Positions 35,601 through 43,854 of a stretch of 64,000 nucleotides of DNA are shown one piece after another. The translations under genes and the position numbers were made by a program. The stretch comes from Catellatospora sichuanensis (lineage in GTDB: Bacteria > Actinomycetota > Actinomycetes > Mycobacteriales > Micromonosporaceae). The first letter of the stretch is position 1, and every line of letters starts with the position of its first letter. The notes beneath the pieces are model-generated. The model was not told the origin of the DNA. It made no database searches and saw only the letters and a program-made list of their open reading frames with translations. The DNA lies in contig NZ_VIQO01000011.1 in NCBI RefSeq assembly GCF_007483665.1, positions 310,001 to 374,000 of the forward strand. Direction: 5' to 3'.

Positions 35601-35720
35601 GATCGGATTGGCGGTGCTGGTGAACGTGGTCGAGTCAGCCGCGTGGGCGGGCGCGGCGAGCCCGCCGGCGACCAGCACGGCCGCCGCTGCAGTGGCCGCT
35701 AGGTGTCTCAGGGTGGGGTG
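32619..35720 (-). CDS. Multidomain secreted GH43 glycosidase with discoidin-like and Ig-like modules
   Basis: About 1033 residues. A signal peptide (LAATAAAAVLVAGGLAAPAHA) is followed by a GH43 propeller (about 30-345; YYSADPAPVV, NIDPTILVEGRRVFVYWGS, GFFEAAWIFHRGGTYY). Next come a discoidin-like CBM (about 370-520), a Big_4-type Ig domain (about 525-595), further Ig-like modules with a DRAGNVSAPADL pattern (about 600-780), a second discoidin-like CBM (about 785-915) and the C-terminal 95-residue module shared within this operon. It probably releases arabinose or xylose while held on polymer by its CBMs. I use GTG 35720, preceded by AAGGA, over an upstream in-frame GTG without signal-peptide logic. 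Confidence 0.85.
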   Translation of the reverse strand, partial: HPTLRHLAATAAAAVLVAGGLAAPAHAADSTTFTSTANPILGDGSYYSADPAPVVVPAGAPGNDGEHDQLYLYTGHDQAGPATNDFVMNEWGAFRTTDVPAGQWTHFPSLMRPEQVFAWATPGRAYAGQVVRGVDGRYYWYVPINERDSPAPDKFAIGVAVSDSPTGPWTDHVGGPIISQRVPTTNNIHNIDPTILVEGRRVFVYWGSFGNLRMLEFQPDMKTPVGTPQTVTGLTGFFEAAWIFHRGGTYYLAYAGNNAGPTSQCTPANYHACIAYATAASPAGPWTYRGTVLRPVSSTTSHSGILEFNGQWYITYHTADAVGGGHFRRSVAIDRVEWDDTQNPPRMRPVTPTPATGRDLTPRRNIAQEAKATVSNEPVPVQYWIKALNDEIVRPNPLPPDMWGTWTGSNPPQQWAQYTWDQPMRISGSQIEFWNDQPQATGVGVAAPARWRIQYWDLGAGQWTDVPNPSGYPTGTQGWQDTTFDPVTTTQVRALFDASTNGSTYSAVAVEEWKILAVQPDSVAPPALTVEVGEQELPGAVAATFGDQTLQVPVFWDPVTTEQVAQPGTFTVQGTVLGHAAGRISAQVRVVSPGDTEGDVTAPTVTLGASGSAGSAGWFRSAVRVRAAASDDRGGRLTIATRVDDAAPVVATPVRHADVDVAGEGRHTVTATATDRAGNVSAPADLAVRIDTTAPASVGAVNPATRAVTVSASDATSGVARIEYAVGTGAWTAYTGAVAAPDANRHTVSFRALDAAGNLETAKTVIIPADVSGPLTGNIGPIATPTASYTASWNSVTALNDGTDPPNPSQAQIWGTWSGTRPQTQWIQYDWARPVRITATELKFWRDSDQGTGNGVAEPDGWILQYWDEAGAAWRDVTGASGYGTSTAAFNNVTFDPVTTPRVRAMVRADGNGTDFSAVAVTEWRVFADDPGTQPATVPVTITVVPRCLAGAAYIAVRAINDYDAPVQVEIETGHGERSFSAVAPGAGAYQSFATRAASVAAGTVTVRATGTVDGQEVTTVYTAQHPAIACTA

Positions 35721-35749
35721 CACGGGGTCGATGTCCTTCTGCAGGAGGG

Positions 35750-35781
35750 AAGGTGGCGGCACCGCGAGGCACCGCCACCTT
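35750..35781 (-). terminator. Intercistronic hairpin after the MGH1-like gene
   Basis: AAGGTGGCGG (35750-35759) pairs perfectly with CCGCCACCTT (35772-35781), loop 12 bases, directly after the upstream stop and before the GH43 ribosome site. It may be a partial terminator or an mRNA stabiliser. Confidence 0.5.
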
Positions 35782-35790
35782 TCGACAGGG

Positions 35791-38700
35791 CTAGCCGCAG
35801 GTGATCGCGCCGTAGGGCGCGGTCAGCTGCGCGGTCACCGGCTGGCCGCCGACGACCCCGGTCGCCTTCACCGTCGCGATGCCCGCCGGCACCGTCCGTG
35901 CCCGACTGTTGAAGGCCTGATAAGCGGACTTGCCGGGAACCACCTTCGGCACGGTGCGTGCGCCGTACGGCGTGCTCAACTCGATGGTGAGCGGCTCGTC
36001 CTCGGCGTTGCGGGCGTTGACCGTGACATAGGCGTTGGCGCCGATGCACTGCGTGCGGGCCTGGACCTCGACGTCCCATACGGGTGCGCCGTCGCCCACG
36101 ACAAGGGTCAGCGTGGTCTGTGTGGTTCCGGCCTCGCTGACGTATCGGGGCAGGACCAGGTCACCGACGACGGTGTAGCGGCCAGGGGTGCCGACGATGC
36201 CGGCGTCGAAGTTCCAGTCGACGCCGATAGCCTGGTTGTCCCGGGAGCCGTCGTTGTAGGACACCTCGACTTCGGTGGGCAGGTAGGGCAGCTCCCCCAC
36301 GGCCACGTTCTGCTCGAACGTCTCCGCGCCCTGGATCGAGATGCCGTCGTCGGCCGTCTCGGGACGCACGTAGACGCGGGCCTCGGCGATCAGCCCGTAG
36401 GCGTCGTTCGTGCCGTAGACGACGAACGGGTCGACGTTGGTCTCGGCGACCATGTCCGGCGTGATCTGCTGCCAGGTGAATCCGATCTGCCCGCGGGCGC
36501 CGCCGGCGTACACCCCGTCGAGCGTGCTCGGCAGGGTGGGCACCTGACCGACGGTGGTCCGGATGAGCACCGGAGTGCGCACCGTGTCGACGGTCTCGCC
36601 GTTGGCCCGCCAGCGCAGCACACCGGTGCCTGCGCCGCCGGTCTGTACGCCCCAGATCCGGATGCGCAGCCGACTGGTCGCGATCGGCTCGAACGTGAAT
36701 CTGTTGTAGGCGCCGACGGCCAGGCCGTCGGCGTACGTCGAGCCCTTGAGGGTTACCGGAGTCCAGGTGGTGCCGTCGGTGGAGCTCTCGATGACGTACG
36801 TCGTGGCCGTGGGTCGGCGGGTGCCGCCGTTGTCGTCGTACCAGTAGACGTCGGCCGACGACAGCCGGACCGGTGAAGGCCACTGGTACTGGATCCACGC
36901 CTCCTGCTCGGGGCTGGTGCCGTTCTGCGGCTGGCCCCAGTTGCCCCAGCCGTTGCCGGCACCCGGGCTCGAGCTGCTCGGGGTGGTGCCTTCACTGACC
37001 CGCTGGTGGTTCTCCCACGATGCGGTGCCGCTGGTGGTGACGACCGCCGAGGCGCCGAACTCTGCGACGACCTCCCTCTCGGCAAGGGTCACGGTGACGG
37101 TCCGCTCGGAGCGCTTCTCGCCGTCGTCGGCGAAGAACCTCAGCACGTATTCGCCGGCGAGCGTGCCGGTCACCCGGGTCGCCGGCGCCTTGGCGTCGGC
37201 GAAGATGACACCTGCGCCGGCCGGCTTGGATACCGTCTCCCAGCCGAAGGCGAGTTCGCCGTCGTAGGGAACTCCGTCGTCGGAGGCGGTGCCGACCAGC
37301 CTGGTGGACAGGTTGCCGTCCGCGGAGCCGTCGCGCAGCGCGGTGACCACGGGAGCCTGGTTGACGACCGGGGGCACGTCGCGGCCGGAGGCGAACACCT
37401 GGATCTCCGAGATCGCCGTGTAGAAGGTCGGGTTGTTGGTGAACGCGACGCGGAGCTTGCCCGACGTCACCGCCGGGAACAGCACCTCGTTGAACTTCGC
37501 CGAGGTCACAGTGGGGCTCTTGGCCTGCCCCGGTAGTTCCCGCCATCCGCCGTTTCCGTCGGGCACCTGCACCCACCAGCGGGCGGGCTCCCGGTAGCCG
37601 CCAGGCTGGCGGTCGCTGACGAAGTACACCTTCACGTTGTCGAAAGACTTCGCTGAGCCCAGGTCGAGCTCGACGTAGCCGTTCTTGTCCGCCGTGCCGA
37701 AGTTGCCCCAGTACGGCTCGCTGGCGGTGACGCCGTCGGTCACCGCGGCCCGCGACACGGGCCGCTCGGTCAAGTTGATCGCGCCGGGCGCGTGGTTCAT
37801 CGAGGAGCTGCTCCAGCCGGGCGTGTGGAACTGCCGCCACGGCGTCGGCCGCACGCCCTGCTGGGAGTACGACGAGCTGAGTGCGGCGCCGGCCGCCAGG
37901 TTGGGCGCGTCCTCGGTGAGGTCGATGCCGGCCGTCTTGAGGTACTCGACGACCCGCTCGTCCTGGATCGGCGTGTCGACCGCGCTCGGGAAGTCGGCCC
38001 CGGCCGCCGCGGCGAAGGTGACGGTCAACCCGTCCTCGGCCTGCACCTGGTTGGTCTTCGGGTCGTAGGTGAGCCGGCCGAGCTTGTCGGTGCTGACCTT
38101 CCGCTCGCCGTTGAGGAACAGGCTGTAGCCCGCGCCGAGGCCGTACTTCGTGCCGTCGGGGTCCCAGACGATCGTGACGTCCTGGCCGTGGTACCGCAGG
38201 TTGTTCGCCATGAAGTGCTCGTAGCCGAACTTGATCGGCCACAGCTCGATCCTGTCGTCGGAACGCGGCTGCAGGCCCGCCATGTCCTCGACGAAGATGT
38301 AGTTCATGTTGCCGAGCATGATGTGGTTCGGGTTGTTGCGGTTGTAGGTCTTCGTGGCGGAGTTCCAGTTGGAGTAGTACTCAGCCTGGTTCGCGACCCG
38401 CAGGTCCGCGCCCGGGTAGATGCTCCAGGCCATCCAGTCCAGCAGCCGCTTGGCGTACGCCGGGCTGAGGTACTTGCCCTGCGGGTCGTAGTGGCGCAGC
38501 CCTGAGCGGACGCCGCGGTACTGCACGGTGAAGTTGATGTTGGAGAAGTTGTTGGAGCCACCGATCCCGTAGGCGGCACGGTCGTACTGGTTGGCGGTGT
38601 AGAACGGGAAGATCGGGAAGTTGTCGCCGTAGGTCAGGAAGCGGAATCCGTCGACGTAGGTCTGCCACTGGTCGAACGGGATGAGGTTCTGTGCGTATAC

Positions 38701-40521
38701 GTCGTAGAGGTTGGACTCCTTCGCCGGAATCAGCGTGCGGGCCGACTCGGGCAGCGGGTTGGGCCGGCCGTTGGAGCTGGGCGCGCTGACGGCTCCGTGC
38801 GACGTGCCGGCCAGGAACATCCGCATGTCGGAGCTCCACAGGCGGTTGAGCACCGCGGCGCGCACGCCGTCGGCACCGGCCGCCATCTGGTCGACCTTGG
38901 CCTGATCGGCACCGGAGATCTGGTACAGCTGCCGGGCGGCGTCGAACGCGCCCCACACGTACGCCGACTCGGGACGCTCGATCGTCCGCGACCCGGGTGC
39001 GCCGGCGTCGGCCTTCGGGTAGCCGAAAGTGATGGCGTCGGCGTCGTTGCCCGGCATGTAGTTGGTGTCGTAGGCGATGAGCTGGTCGTCATTGCCGTCG
39101 TAGTGCTCTAGCTGGCCGACCCCGTCGCCCTCGAAGTAGTGCGCGAACTTCGCGGCGAGCTGCCTGCCTCCGCCGTGCACGTTGTACGCCTCGAGGCCGG
39201 CTGTGCCGATGTACTGCGAGTAGTGGTTGTTCCAGCTCGTGTGACCAGGGCTGTCCAGGAAGGCCGAGGAACCCGACAGCTCGCCGATGTTGAGGATCTG
39301 CCCGTACGGCAGGTAGGGCGTGCGCAGCCACTTGGTGTCCTGCAGATGCATCGGCTGGGTCAGCGCCACCGCGTTCTGGTAGAGGTTCACCCCCTCGATC
39401 GTCGTCGGGTACTGGTAGACATGGCCGGGAGCGTTGGCGTCGAGGCTGTTGTAGCGCTCGCCCCACCACCGGTAGACAATGGCTTTCTCGAGCGCGGGGT
39501 CCGGCACGTCGATGTAGGGGACGTCCTGGGCCCAGCGGCGATGGAACGCCGTGATGCCGGTGCGCACCGCGTCGGCCGGCGCCATCTCGGCGTACTCGTG
39601 GAAGCTCGGCACTGTCTGCGGCAGGGAGGCCGAGGAGACCGCGCCGACCACCGACAGCGACAACGAGCCACCGGCGGGCACGGTCACCTCACGGTCGAGG
39701 TTCGCGCCGGTCCGGGTGAACCCGGCTGCGGTCAGGTGCGTCGCGACCGTGTTCCATGCGGTGTCGACGAGGCCGTTGTTGGATCCGCTGGTGATGGCGC
39801 GAGTGCCGGTGAGCTCGGCGGCACCTTCGCCAGGCTGGGTGGCGAGCGGCGAGGCGGCGCGGACGGTGAAGGTCGCGGGCCCGCTGCCCGGGTTGGTGAA
39901 CGAGATGGCGGTGACCGCGACGTTGTCGTGGGTGATGAACTTCGTCAGTTCGGCGGAAACGCCCGTGGTGCCGATCGTGTAGCGGCTCTTGGCGTGGCTC
40001 GGCGCGTTGAACCGGTTGGCGTTGACCTCGGCGACCGTCTGGCCGGGCACGGTCACGGTGTAGAGGTTGCCGAGATTGTTGGGCCCACCCACGAACGCGC
40101 TTCCGGCGAAGCCCATGACGGTGAAGTTGTTGTTGCTCGCGCCGCGCATGTACAGCGACCGGCCACGAGTCATCAACACCGCCGACCCGATCGTTCCCGG
40201 GACGCCGAGAATGCGGTCGAGGTAGTAGTCGGTGCCGCCCGCGGCCAGGTCTTTGTCGAAGATCGACTGGTGCATGCTGCCGGCGGAGAAAGGCACACCT
40301 GGCATCAGCTGGTTGGCGACGTCCCCGGCGTTGCTGTAGATCGGGTCGCCGATGTCCATCACGTGGCTCTGGCCGTCGGTGTAGACCCCGACGTCGCCCT
40401 CGTTGCCTGGCAGGATCGGGCTGGCGGCATGGGCCGGTGACGGCAGGCTCACCGCCCCTCCCAGCACGAGCGCGGCGAGGGCGCTCCACACCGGTACCGT
40501 CCTCACGCGTCTCCGGATCAT
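35791..40521 (-). CDS. Very large secreted MGH1-like (alpha/alpha)6-barrel glycosidase
   Basis: 1576 residues, the first gene of the operon. A signal peptide (WSALAALVLGGAVSLPSPAHA) leads to a beta-sandwich (about 35-310) and a helical barrel (about 320-790). The barrel motifs (YRWWGERYNSLDANAPGHVY, LQDTKWLRTPYLPYG, RPESAYVWGAFDAARQLYQ) look like MGH1/GH63-type glycosidases. Then follow a discoidin-like domain (about 870-1030), a PKD/Ig-like region (1035-1130), a second discoidin-like domain (1140-1260), Big_4 Ig modules (1265-1470) and the operon's shared C-terminal 95-residue module. The substrate is inferred from neighbours to be arabinose-rich glycan. ATG preceded by AAGGAG, 9 bases away. 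Confidence 0.72.
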   Translation of the reverse strand: MIRRRVRTVPVWSALAALVLGGAVSLPSPAHAASPILPGNEGDVGVYTDGQSHVMDIGDPIYSNAGDVANQLMPGVPFSAGSMHQSIFDKDLAAGGTDYYLDRILGVPGTIGSAVLMTRGRSLYMRGASNNNFTVMGFAGSAFVGGPNNLGNLYTVTVPGQTVAEVNANRFNAPSHAKSRYTIGTTGVSAELTKFITHDNVAVTAISFTNPGSGPATFTVRAASPLATQPGEGAAELTGTRAITSGSNNGLVDTAWNTVATHLTAAGFTRTGANLDREVTVPAGGSLSLSVVGAVSSASLPQTVPSFHEYAEMAPADAVRTGITAFHRRWAQDVPYIDVPDPALEKAIVYRWWGERYNSLDANAPGHVYQYPTTIEGVNLYQNAVALTQPMHLQDTKWLRTPYLPYGQILNIGELSGSSAFLDSPGHTSWNNHYSQYIGTAGLEAYNVHGGGRQLAAKFAHYFEGDGVGQLEHYDGNDDQLIAYDTNYMPGNDADAITFGYPKADAGAPGSRTIERPESAYVWGAFDAARQLYQISGADQAKVDQMAAGADGVRAAVLNRLWSSDMRMFLAGTSHGAVSAPSSNGRPNPLPESARTLIPAKESNLYDVYAQNLIPFDQWQTYVDGFRFLTYGDNFPIFPFYTANQYDRAAYGIGGSNNFSNINFTVQYRGVRSGLRHYDPQGKYLSPAYAKRLLDWMAWSIYPGADLRVANQAEYYSNWNSATKTYNRNNPNHIMLGNMNYIFVEDMAGLQPRSDDRIELWPIKFGYEHFMANNLRYHGQDVTIVWDPDGTKYGLGAGYSLFLNGERKVSTDKLGRLTYDPKTNQVQAEDGLTVTFAAAAGADFPSAVDTPIQDERVVEYLKTAGIDLTEDAPNLAAGAALSSSYSQQGVRPTPWRQFHTPGWSSSSMNHAPGAINLTERPVSRAAVTDGVTASEPYWGNFGTADKNGYVELDLGSAKSFDNVKVYFVSDRQPGGYREPARWWVQVPDGNGGWRELPGQAKSPTVTSAKFNEVLFPAVTSGKLRVAFTNNPTFYTAISEIQVFASGRDVPPVVNQAPVVTALRDGSADGNLSTRLVGTASDDGVPYDGELAFGWETVSKPAGAGVIFADAKAPATRVTGTLAGEYVLRFFADDGEKRSERTVTVTLAEREVVAEFGASAVVTTSGTASWENHQRVSEGTTPSSSSPGAGNGWGNWGQPQNGTSPEQEAWIQYQWPSPVRLSSADVYWYDDNGGTRRPTATTYVIESSTDGTTWTPVTLKGSTYADGLAVGAYNRFTFEPIATSRLRIRIWGVQTGGAGTGVLRWRANGETVDTVRTPVLIRTTVGQVPTLPSTLDGVYAGGARGQIGFTWQQITPDMVAETNVDPFVVYGTNDAYGLIAEARVYVRPETADDGISIQGAETFEQNVAVGELPYLPTEVEVSYNDGSRDNQAIGVDWNFDAGIVGTPGRYTVVGDLVLPRYVSEAGTTQTTLTLVVGDGAPVWDVEVQARTQCIGANAYVTVNARNAEDEPLTIELSTPYGARTVPKVVPGKSAYQAFNSRARTVPAGIATVKATGVVGGQPVTAQLTAPYGAITCG

Positions 40522-40808
40522 GTCCCTTGCTCCTTAATGTCGGTGGGTGTCCCCCGCCTGGGGAAAGCGCCGGCATCGGGCCTGCAGCGCTCACTTCGAT
40601 CGGACGACGGCACCCAACTCGTCAGGGCGGCCCGGACGCGCGTTGCCGAGGTTTTGTCCGGACCTTCGGGTCGAGGTCCGGCTGCAGCACCTCGCCGGTG
40701 GACGTACCGGCGCCGAGGTGCGGCTGGCAAGACGGCGTTGCGGCGAGGTCACTCGTGCTCGTGCCTACACGCCGCGGGCGCTTGCCGCCTACGGCGATGA
40801 TTTTTGAC

Positions 40809-40826
40809 GCCGAAAACCTTTTCGGC
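40809..40826. promoter_or_regulatory. 18-bp dyad, candidate LacI-type operator of the arabinan operon
   Basis: GCCGAAAACCTTTTCGGC: 8-base arms around CC. The overlapping 19-mer CGAAAACCTTTTCGGCAAT (40811-40829) recurs exactly at 58936-58954 before the NRPS operon. LacI-family repressors of glycosidase genes in actinomycetes use related CGAA-N-TTCG sites. It lies about 290 bases before the first start codon. Confidence 0.6.
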
Positions 40827-40918
40827 AATATGCACGGCACATTTCATGGTGGTGACATGGGGCGAAACCAGCTCGCCTACATCGCTGCGCAGGTTCGCCG
40901 TGGCCGCCAGGAACCCGC

Positions 40919-40931
40919 CGAAAACATTTCG
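40919..40931. promoter_or_regulatory. Second CGAAA-type dyad
   Basis: CGAAAACATTTCG: 5-base perfect arms around ACA, about 90 bases from the 40809 dyad. Paired sites would suit a looping or cooperative repressor. On its own it could be chance. Confidence 0.4.
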
Positions 40932-41051
40932 ACTCGCGCGGCGAGGCCGTGCAGAAACCGGTTGGCTGCCGGCTTCTGCACGGCCTAATGCAGGGTCGCT
41001 GCGGGAGGGGTCCGCGACGCGCGCCGCGCCGTCTGCGTCACTCTGCGCCAG

Positions 41052-41083
41052 ACCGCGGGTGGGCCTCGCGGCCCACCCGCGGT
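41052..41083 (-). terminator. Stem-loop ending the DUF6055 metalloprotease gene
   Basis: A 13-bp perfect stem (41052-41064 with 41071-41083) around CTCGCG, 4 bases beyond the stop codon on the minus strand. Confidence 0.7.
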
Positions 41084-41087
41084 GCGG

Positions 41088-43352
41088 TCAGGACGTGAAC
41101 ACCTTCACTTCGAGTAGGCCCACGGAGAATCCGGAGGCGCTTTGCAGCAGGACCCGCAGCCGGGTCGTGCTGACACTGGAGAAGGTCACCGTGTTGTACT
41201 GATTGACATTTCGCTGATAGGCACTCGCTCCGGGGACATCCACGTAGGAGCTGCCGTTCCAGTACTGCAACCGCCACGAGGCCGGAATGTCGATGCCACC
41301 GTTGTCGTCGAAGAGGTAGACCTGCGCGCGGCTGACCGTCTGCGCCGAGGACCACTGCAGCTCCGCCCACTGCTCGCCCTGATTGGGCCAGGTGCCCCAG
41401 CGGTTGCCCTGGTTGGCGCCGCCGAAGTTGGAACTCGTGGGCTCGTCGCCGTTGTTGACGGCTGCGCAGCTCTCCCATGCCGAGGTGAACGAGCAGACGG
41501 CGGTGGCCGACCGGGCGAGGTTCGTGCCCGGGTTCGGGCTCGGGGACGTCGACGGTGAGGGCGAGGGCGTCGGGTCGGTGCCGCCGGTGATGGCAAGTTC
41601 CGCGCTGCTGAACGTGCCGTGGGCCGGGTTGACGTCCGCCTCGGCGCCGCCGCCGTTGCAGGCGCGGCTCGGGTTGAACATCAGGTAGGTGCCCGCGGTG
41701 CAGCTGGCGCCGGTCGGACCGGCCGGTGGTTCGGCGTCGCCGCCGATGACGGCGCTGCCGCCGATGGTCACCCCGCCCTGGACGATGGCGTTGTGGCGGA
41801 CGATGGCGTTGCCGGTCACCGTCCCGCCGTTGACCCACGCCAGATCCTCGATGCGGGCGTTGCTGTTCACCGTGCCGCTGAACACCGCCGCCCGCGGCCC
41901 GACGTACGCGGACGCGGCGACGTTGGCGCTGTTGGAAACCCAGCCACCGCCGTTGGCGTGCCAGCGGCCGCCGACAGCGGCGGGCTTGACGTAGCCGGGC
42001 TGGTGGCCGTCGGGGATCGCACCTGAGATCCGGAATTCGTACGGGTAGCGCCGTTGGAGCGGCCAGCCGTCGAGGAAGGCGTACTTGGGCACGGCTGTCG
42101 GGGTGCCCGTCACGACGAGGAACACCTGGCTCTCGCCCGACTGCGTCTGGAAGCTGATCTGGCCGTCGTTTGAAGTGGTCAGCGGCCCGTAGCGGGGCAC
42201 GCCGTTGCGGACCGCGACGAAGCCGAAGGTCCAGCCGTTGGATCCGGTCTCGGCATGTCCCTTGAGGTGCAGACGGATCAAGGCACCGTCACTGTCCGGG
42301 ACCAGTTGGATCTTGTTATAGCCGTAGTCGGAGGGGGCCATGGCGTCGGAGATCCGGTAGTGCCGCAGGGAGGCGTTGACCGCATCGACGGGCACGCCCT
42401 TGTATGCGTTGAGGAAGCCGGCGCCGTAGACGCTCTGGATGAACGGCATGAAGGCGGCCCGGTTGGAGTAGTCCCAGGTGACGTTGCGCTGTGCGTACTC
42501 GCCCATCCGCCGGTTGAGTTCGGCCTGGGTGATGCCGGTGATCCGGCGGTAGACCTCGAGCGGGTGTTCGGTGTTGCGCGCCTCGTTCCAGATCCGGTTG
42601 AACATGCCGATGCCGTCGCGGTCCTTGATGTACTGCGCGAGCATCCAGGCGCCGTAGTGGTGGCGCGAGGACGAGTAGGTGAGGTTCTCGGTGCGCAGCC
42701 AGCGGGTCAGGTCTCCGGCGCCGCCGTTGGGGTAGACCTGCATCGCCATGAACTCGGCGCTGGCCTCCCAGAACGTTCCGGCCGATGCGTGGGTCAGGCC
42801 CATGCCGGAGCGGCCGAGGAAGGTGTAGTTCTGGAAGACGTGGCCCAGCTCGTGCGCCAAGCCCCATGATCCGGGGGCGGCTGCGGCCGGGGCGATGTTG
42901 ATGACGCCGACGCGGCCGTCGGTCGAGCCGCCAGTGGCCCAGGCGTCAAGCGCGGTGCGGTTCCATGTTCTCGTGACGATAACGATGATCTTGTGCTGGG
43001 CCAGCAGCCCGGTCTCCGGGGTGAACCGCATCGTGTTGACGTAGAACGAGTACAGGCTCTCCAATTGCGACAAGACGTTGGCGGGGTCGAATCGGAATTC
43101 GGCCGGGGCGCTGAGGGGGTTGGTGCCCGACTTCTCGCCCCACAGGAGGATGAAGTTGTTGGATTCGCGGGTGCGCTCCTGTGCCCATGGCACTTCGCCG
43201 GTGGTGCGCCACCGTTCCGGGATGAATACCGTCTTCGCGGCAGCGAAGGCTGGTGGCTGCAGCACTGTCGGCATTGCCGCCGGCAGCAGCGCCGCCGTCG
43301 CCACGCACAATGCGAGCGCGGCGCGGCGCCAGAATTTGTTTTGGGACGTCAT
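41088..43352 (-). CDS. Secreted DUF6055-type zinc metalloprotease with beta-helix and discoidin-like domains
   Basis: About 754 residues. Signal peptide (ALALCVATAALLPAAMPT). A DUF6055-like metalloprotease domain (about 45-440) has the zinc site GLAHELGHVFQN and a downstream acidic FWEASAEF. A segment of hexapeptide-like repeats (about 480-560; SNSANVAASAYVGPRAAVFS, NGGTVTGNAIVRHNAIVQGG) suggests a left-handed beta-helix. After a Pro/Ser/Thr linker comes a discoidin-like domain (about 625-754), highly similar to that of the metalloprotease at 59238. The target protein is unknown; a role in plant wall glycoprotein breakdown would fit the arabinosidases nearby. Start ATG 43352 with TGAGG upstream. 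It lies downstream of mbtH but behind a terminator. Confidence 0.78.
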   Translation of the reverse strand: MTSQNKFWRRAALALCVATAALLPAAMPTVLQPPAFAAAKTVFIPERWRTTGEVPWAQERTRESNNFILLWGEKSGTNPLSAPAEFRFDPANVLSQLESLYSFYVNTMRFTPETGLLAQHKIIVIVTRTWNRTALDAWATGGSTDGRVGVINIAPAAAAPGSWGLAHELGHVFQNYTFLGRSGMGLTHASAGTFWEASAEFMAMQVYPNGGAGDLTRWLRTENLTYSSSRHHYGAWMLAQYIKDRDGIGMFNRIWNEARNTEHPLEVYRRITGITQAELNRRMGEYAQRNVTWDYSNRAAFMPFIQSVYGAGFLNAYKGVPVDAVNASLRHYRISDAMAPSDYGYNKIQLVPDSDGALIRLHLKGHAETGSNGWTFGFVAVRNGVPRYGPLTTSNDGQISFQTQSGESQVFLVVTGTPTAVPKYAFLDGWPLQRRYPYEFRISGAIPDGHQPGYVKPAAVGGRWHANGGGWVSNSANVAASAYVGPRAAVFSGTVNSNARIEDLAWVNGGTVTGNAIVRHNAIVQGGVTIGGSAVIGGDAEPPAGPTGASCTAGTYLMFNPSRACNGGGAEADVNPAHGTFSSAELAITGGTDPTPSPSPSTSPSPNPGTNLARSATAVCSFTSAWESCAAVNNGDEPTSSNFGGANQGNRWGTWPNQGEQWAELQWSSAQTVSRAQVYLFDDNGGIDIPASWRLQYWNGSSYVDVPGASAYQRNVNQYNTVTFSSVSTTRLRVLLQSASGFSVGLLEVKVFTS

Positions 43353-43668
43353 GCAGGCCTCACATCGCAAGGGCGACCGCGTAAGTGCGGCGGTCGCGCG
43401 TCGTGTCCGGACCCGAGGTGCCCAAAACGCCGCCTGGTCTCCCGCTCGGCCTCGTTGCCGCGGAAGCGTGACGGCGTGCCTACCCGTCACCTTCAGTGGT
43501 ACGGCGAGTGTCGCACATATCGACATTCATCGACAAGATGTGCGGCAGCAGGGGCTTGTCGGAGATATTGCGATACAGAGTGTTCGGAGATGGATTCTGA
43601 GCGGGCTCGCCGCCGCCGCAGGCAAGCCCGCTCAGGTCACCGCAGGGGACGCCCCCGCCGCCTTCAGG
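43353..43668. other. Region between mbtH-like gene and DUF6055 gene
   Basis: 316 bases on which the NRPS transcript ends (stem-loop at 43597) and the DUF6055 promoter must lie. An inverted repeat, CGCACAT (43512-43518) and ATGTGCG (43538-43544) with inner TCGA copies, is a candidate operator. Confidence 0.4.
43597..43635 (-). terminator. Stem-loop ending the NRPS operon
   Basis: CTGAGCGGGCT (43597-43607) pairs with AGCCCGCTCAG (43625-43635), 17-base loop, about 34 bases past the mbtH-like stop. Confidence 0.65.
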
Positions 43669-43854
43669 TCAGCGGCGGGCACTGACCGGGGTCAGCTCAG
43701 TCCAGACGTCGTCGATGTGAGCCAGGCACCGGTCGCGCGGGCCGGTGAACCCCTCGGCATGCCAGCCTTCCGGCCGGTCTCGGTTGGCGGGCCAGATCGA
43801 GTGCTGGCCCTCGTCGTTGACGACCACCTGGAATGTGGTCACGTCGTCGAACAT
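43669..43854 (-). CDS. MbtH-like NRPS accessory protein
   Basis: 61 residues, the usual MbtH size, with the family pattern: FQVVVNDEGQHSIWP, then RPEGWHAEGF and CLAHIDDVWTELTP. The conserved Trp residues that cup the adenylation domain are present. MbtH proteins bind and activate A domains. It starts inside the end of the terminal NRPS gene (16-base overlap), with GGAGAGGA as ribosome site, so it is translationally coupled to the synthetases. It probably serves the Gly-, Ser- or cationic-residue A domains of this operon; which one needs it is not visible. Confidence 0.93.
   Translation of the reverse strand: MFDDVTTFQVVVNDEGQHSIWPANRDRPEGWHAEGFTGPRDRCLAHIDDVWTELTPVSARR

Larger units (their letters stand above)
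40522..41087. other. Upstream region of the arabinan operon
   Basis: 566 bases containing the operon promoter on the minus strand, two CGAAAA/TTTTCG-type dyads (40809-40826 and 40919-40931) and, at its far end, the terminator of the DUF6055 gene. Short plus-strand frames here lack good starts. I see no RNA gene. Confidence 0.5.

Noticed and set aside
32796-35702. A 968-codon open frame on the plus strand opposite the GH43 gene
   Set aside because: Product is low-complexity Arg/Gly/Asp/Val-rich text typical of antisense reading in GC-rich DNA; the minus-strand GH43 has clear domains.
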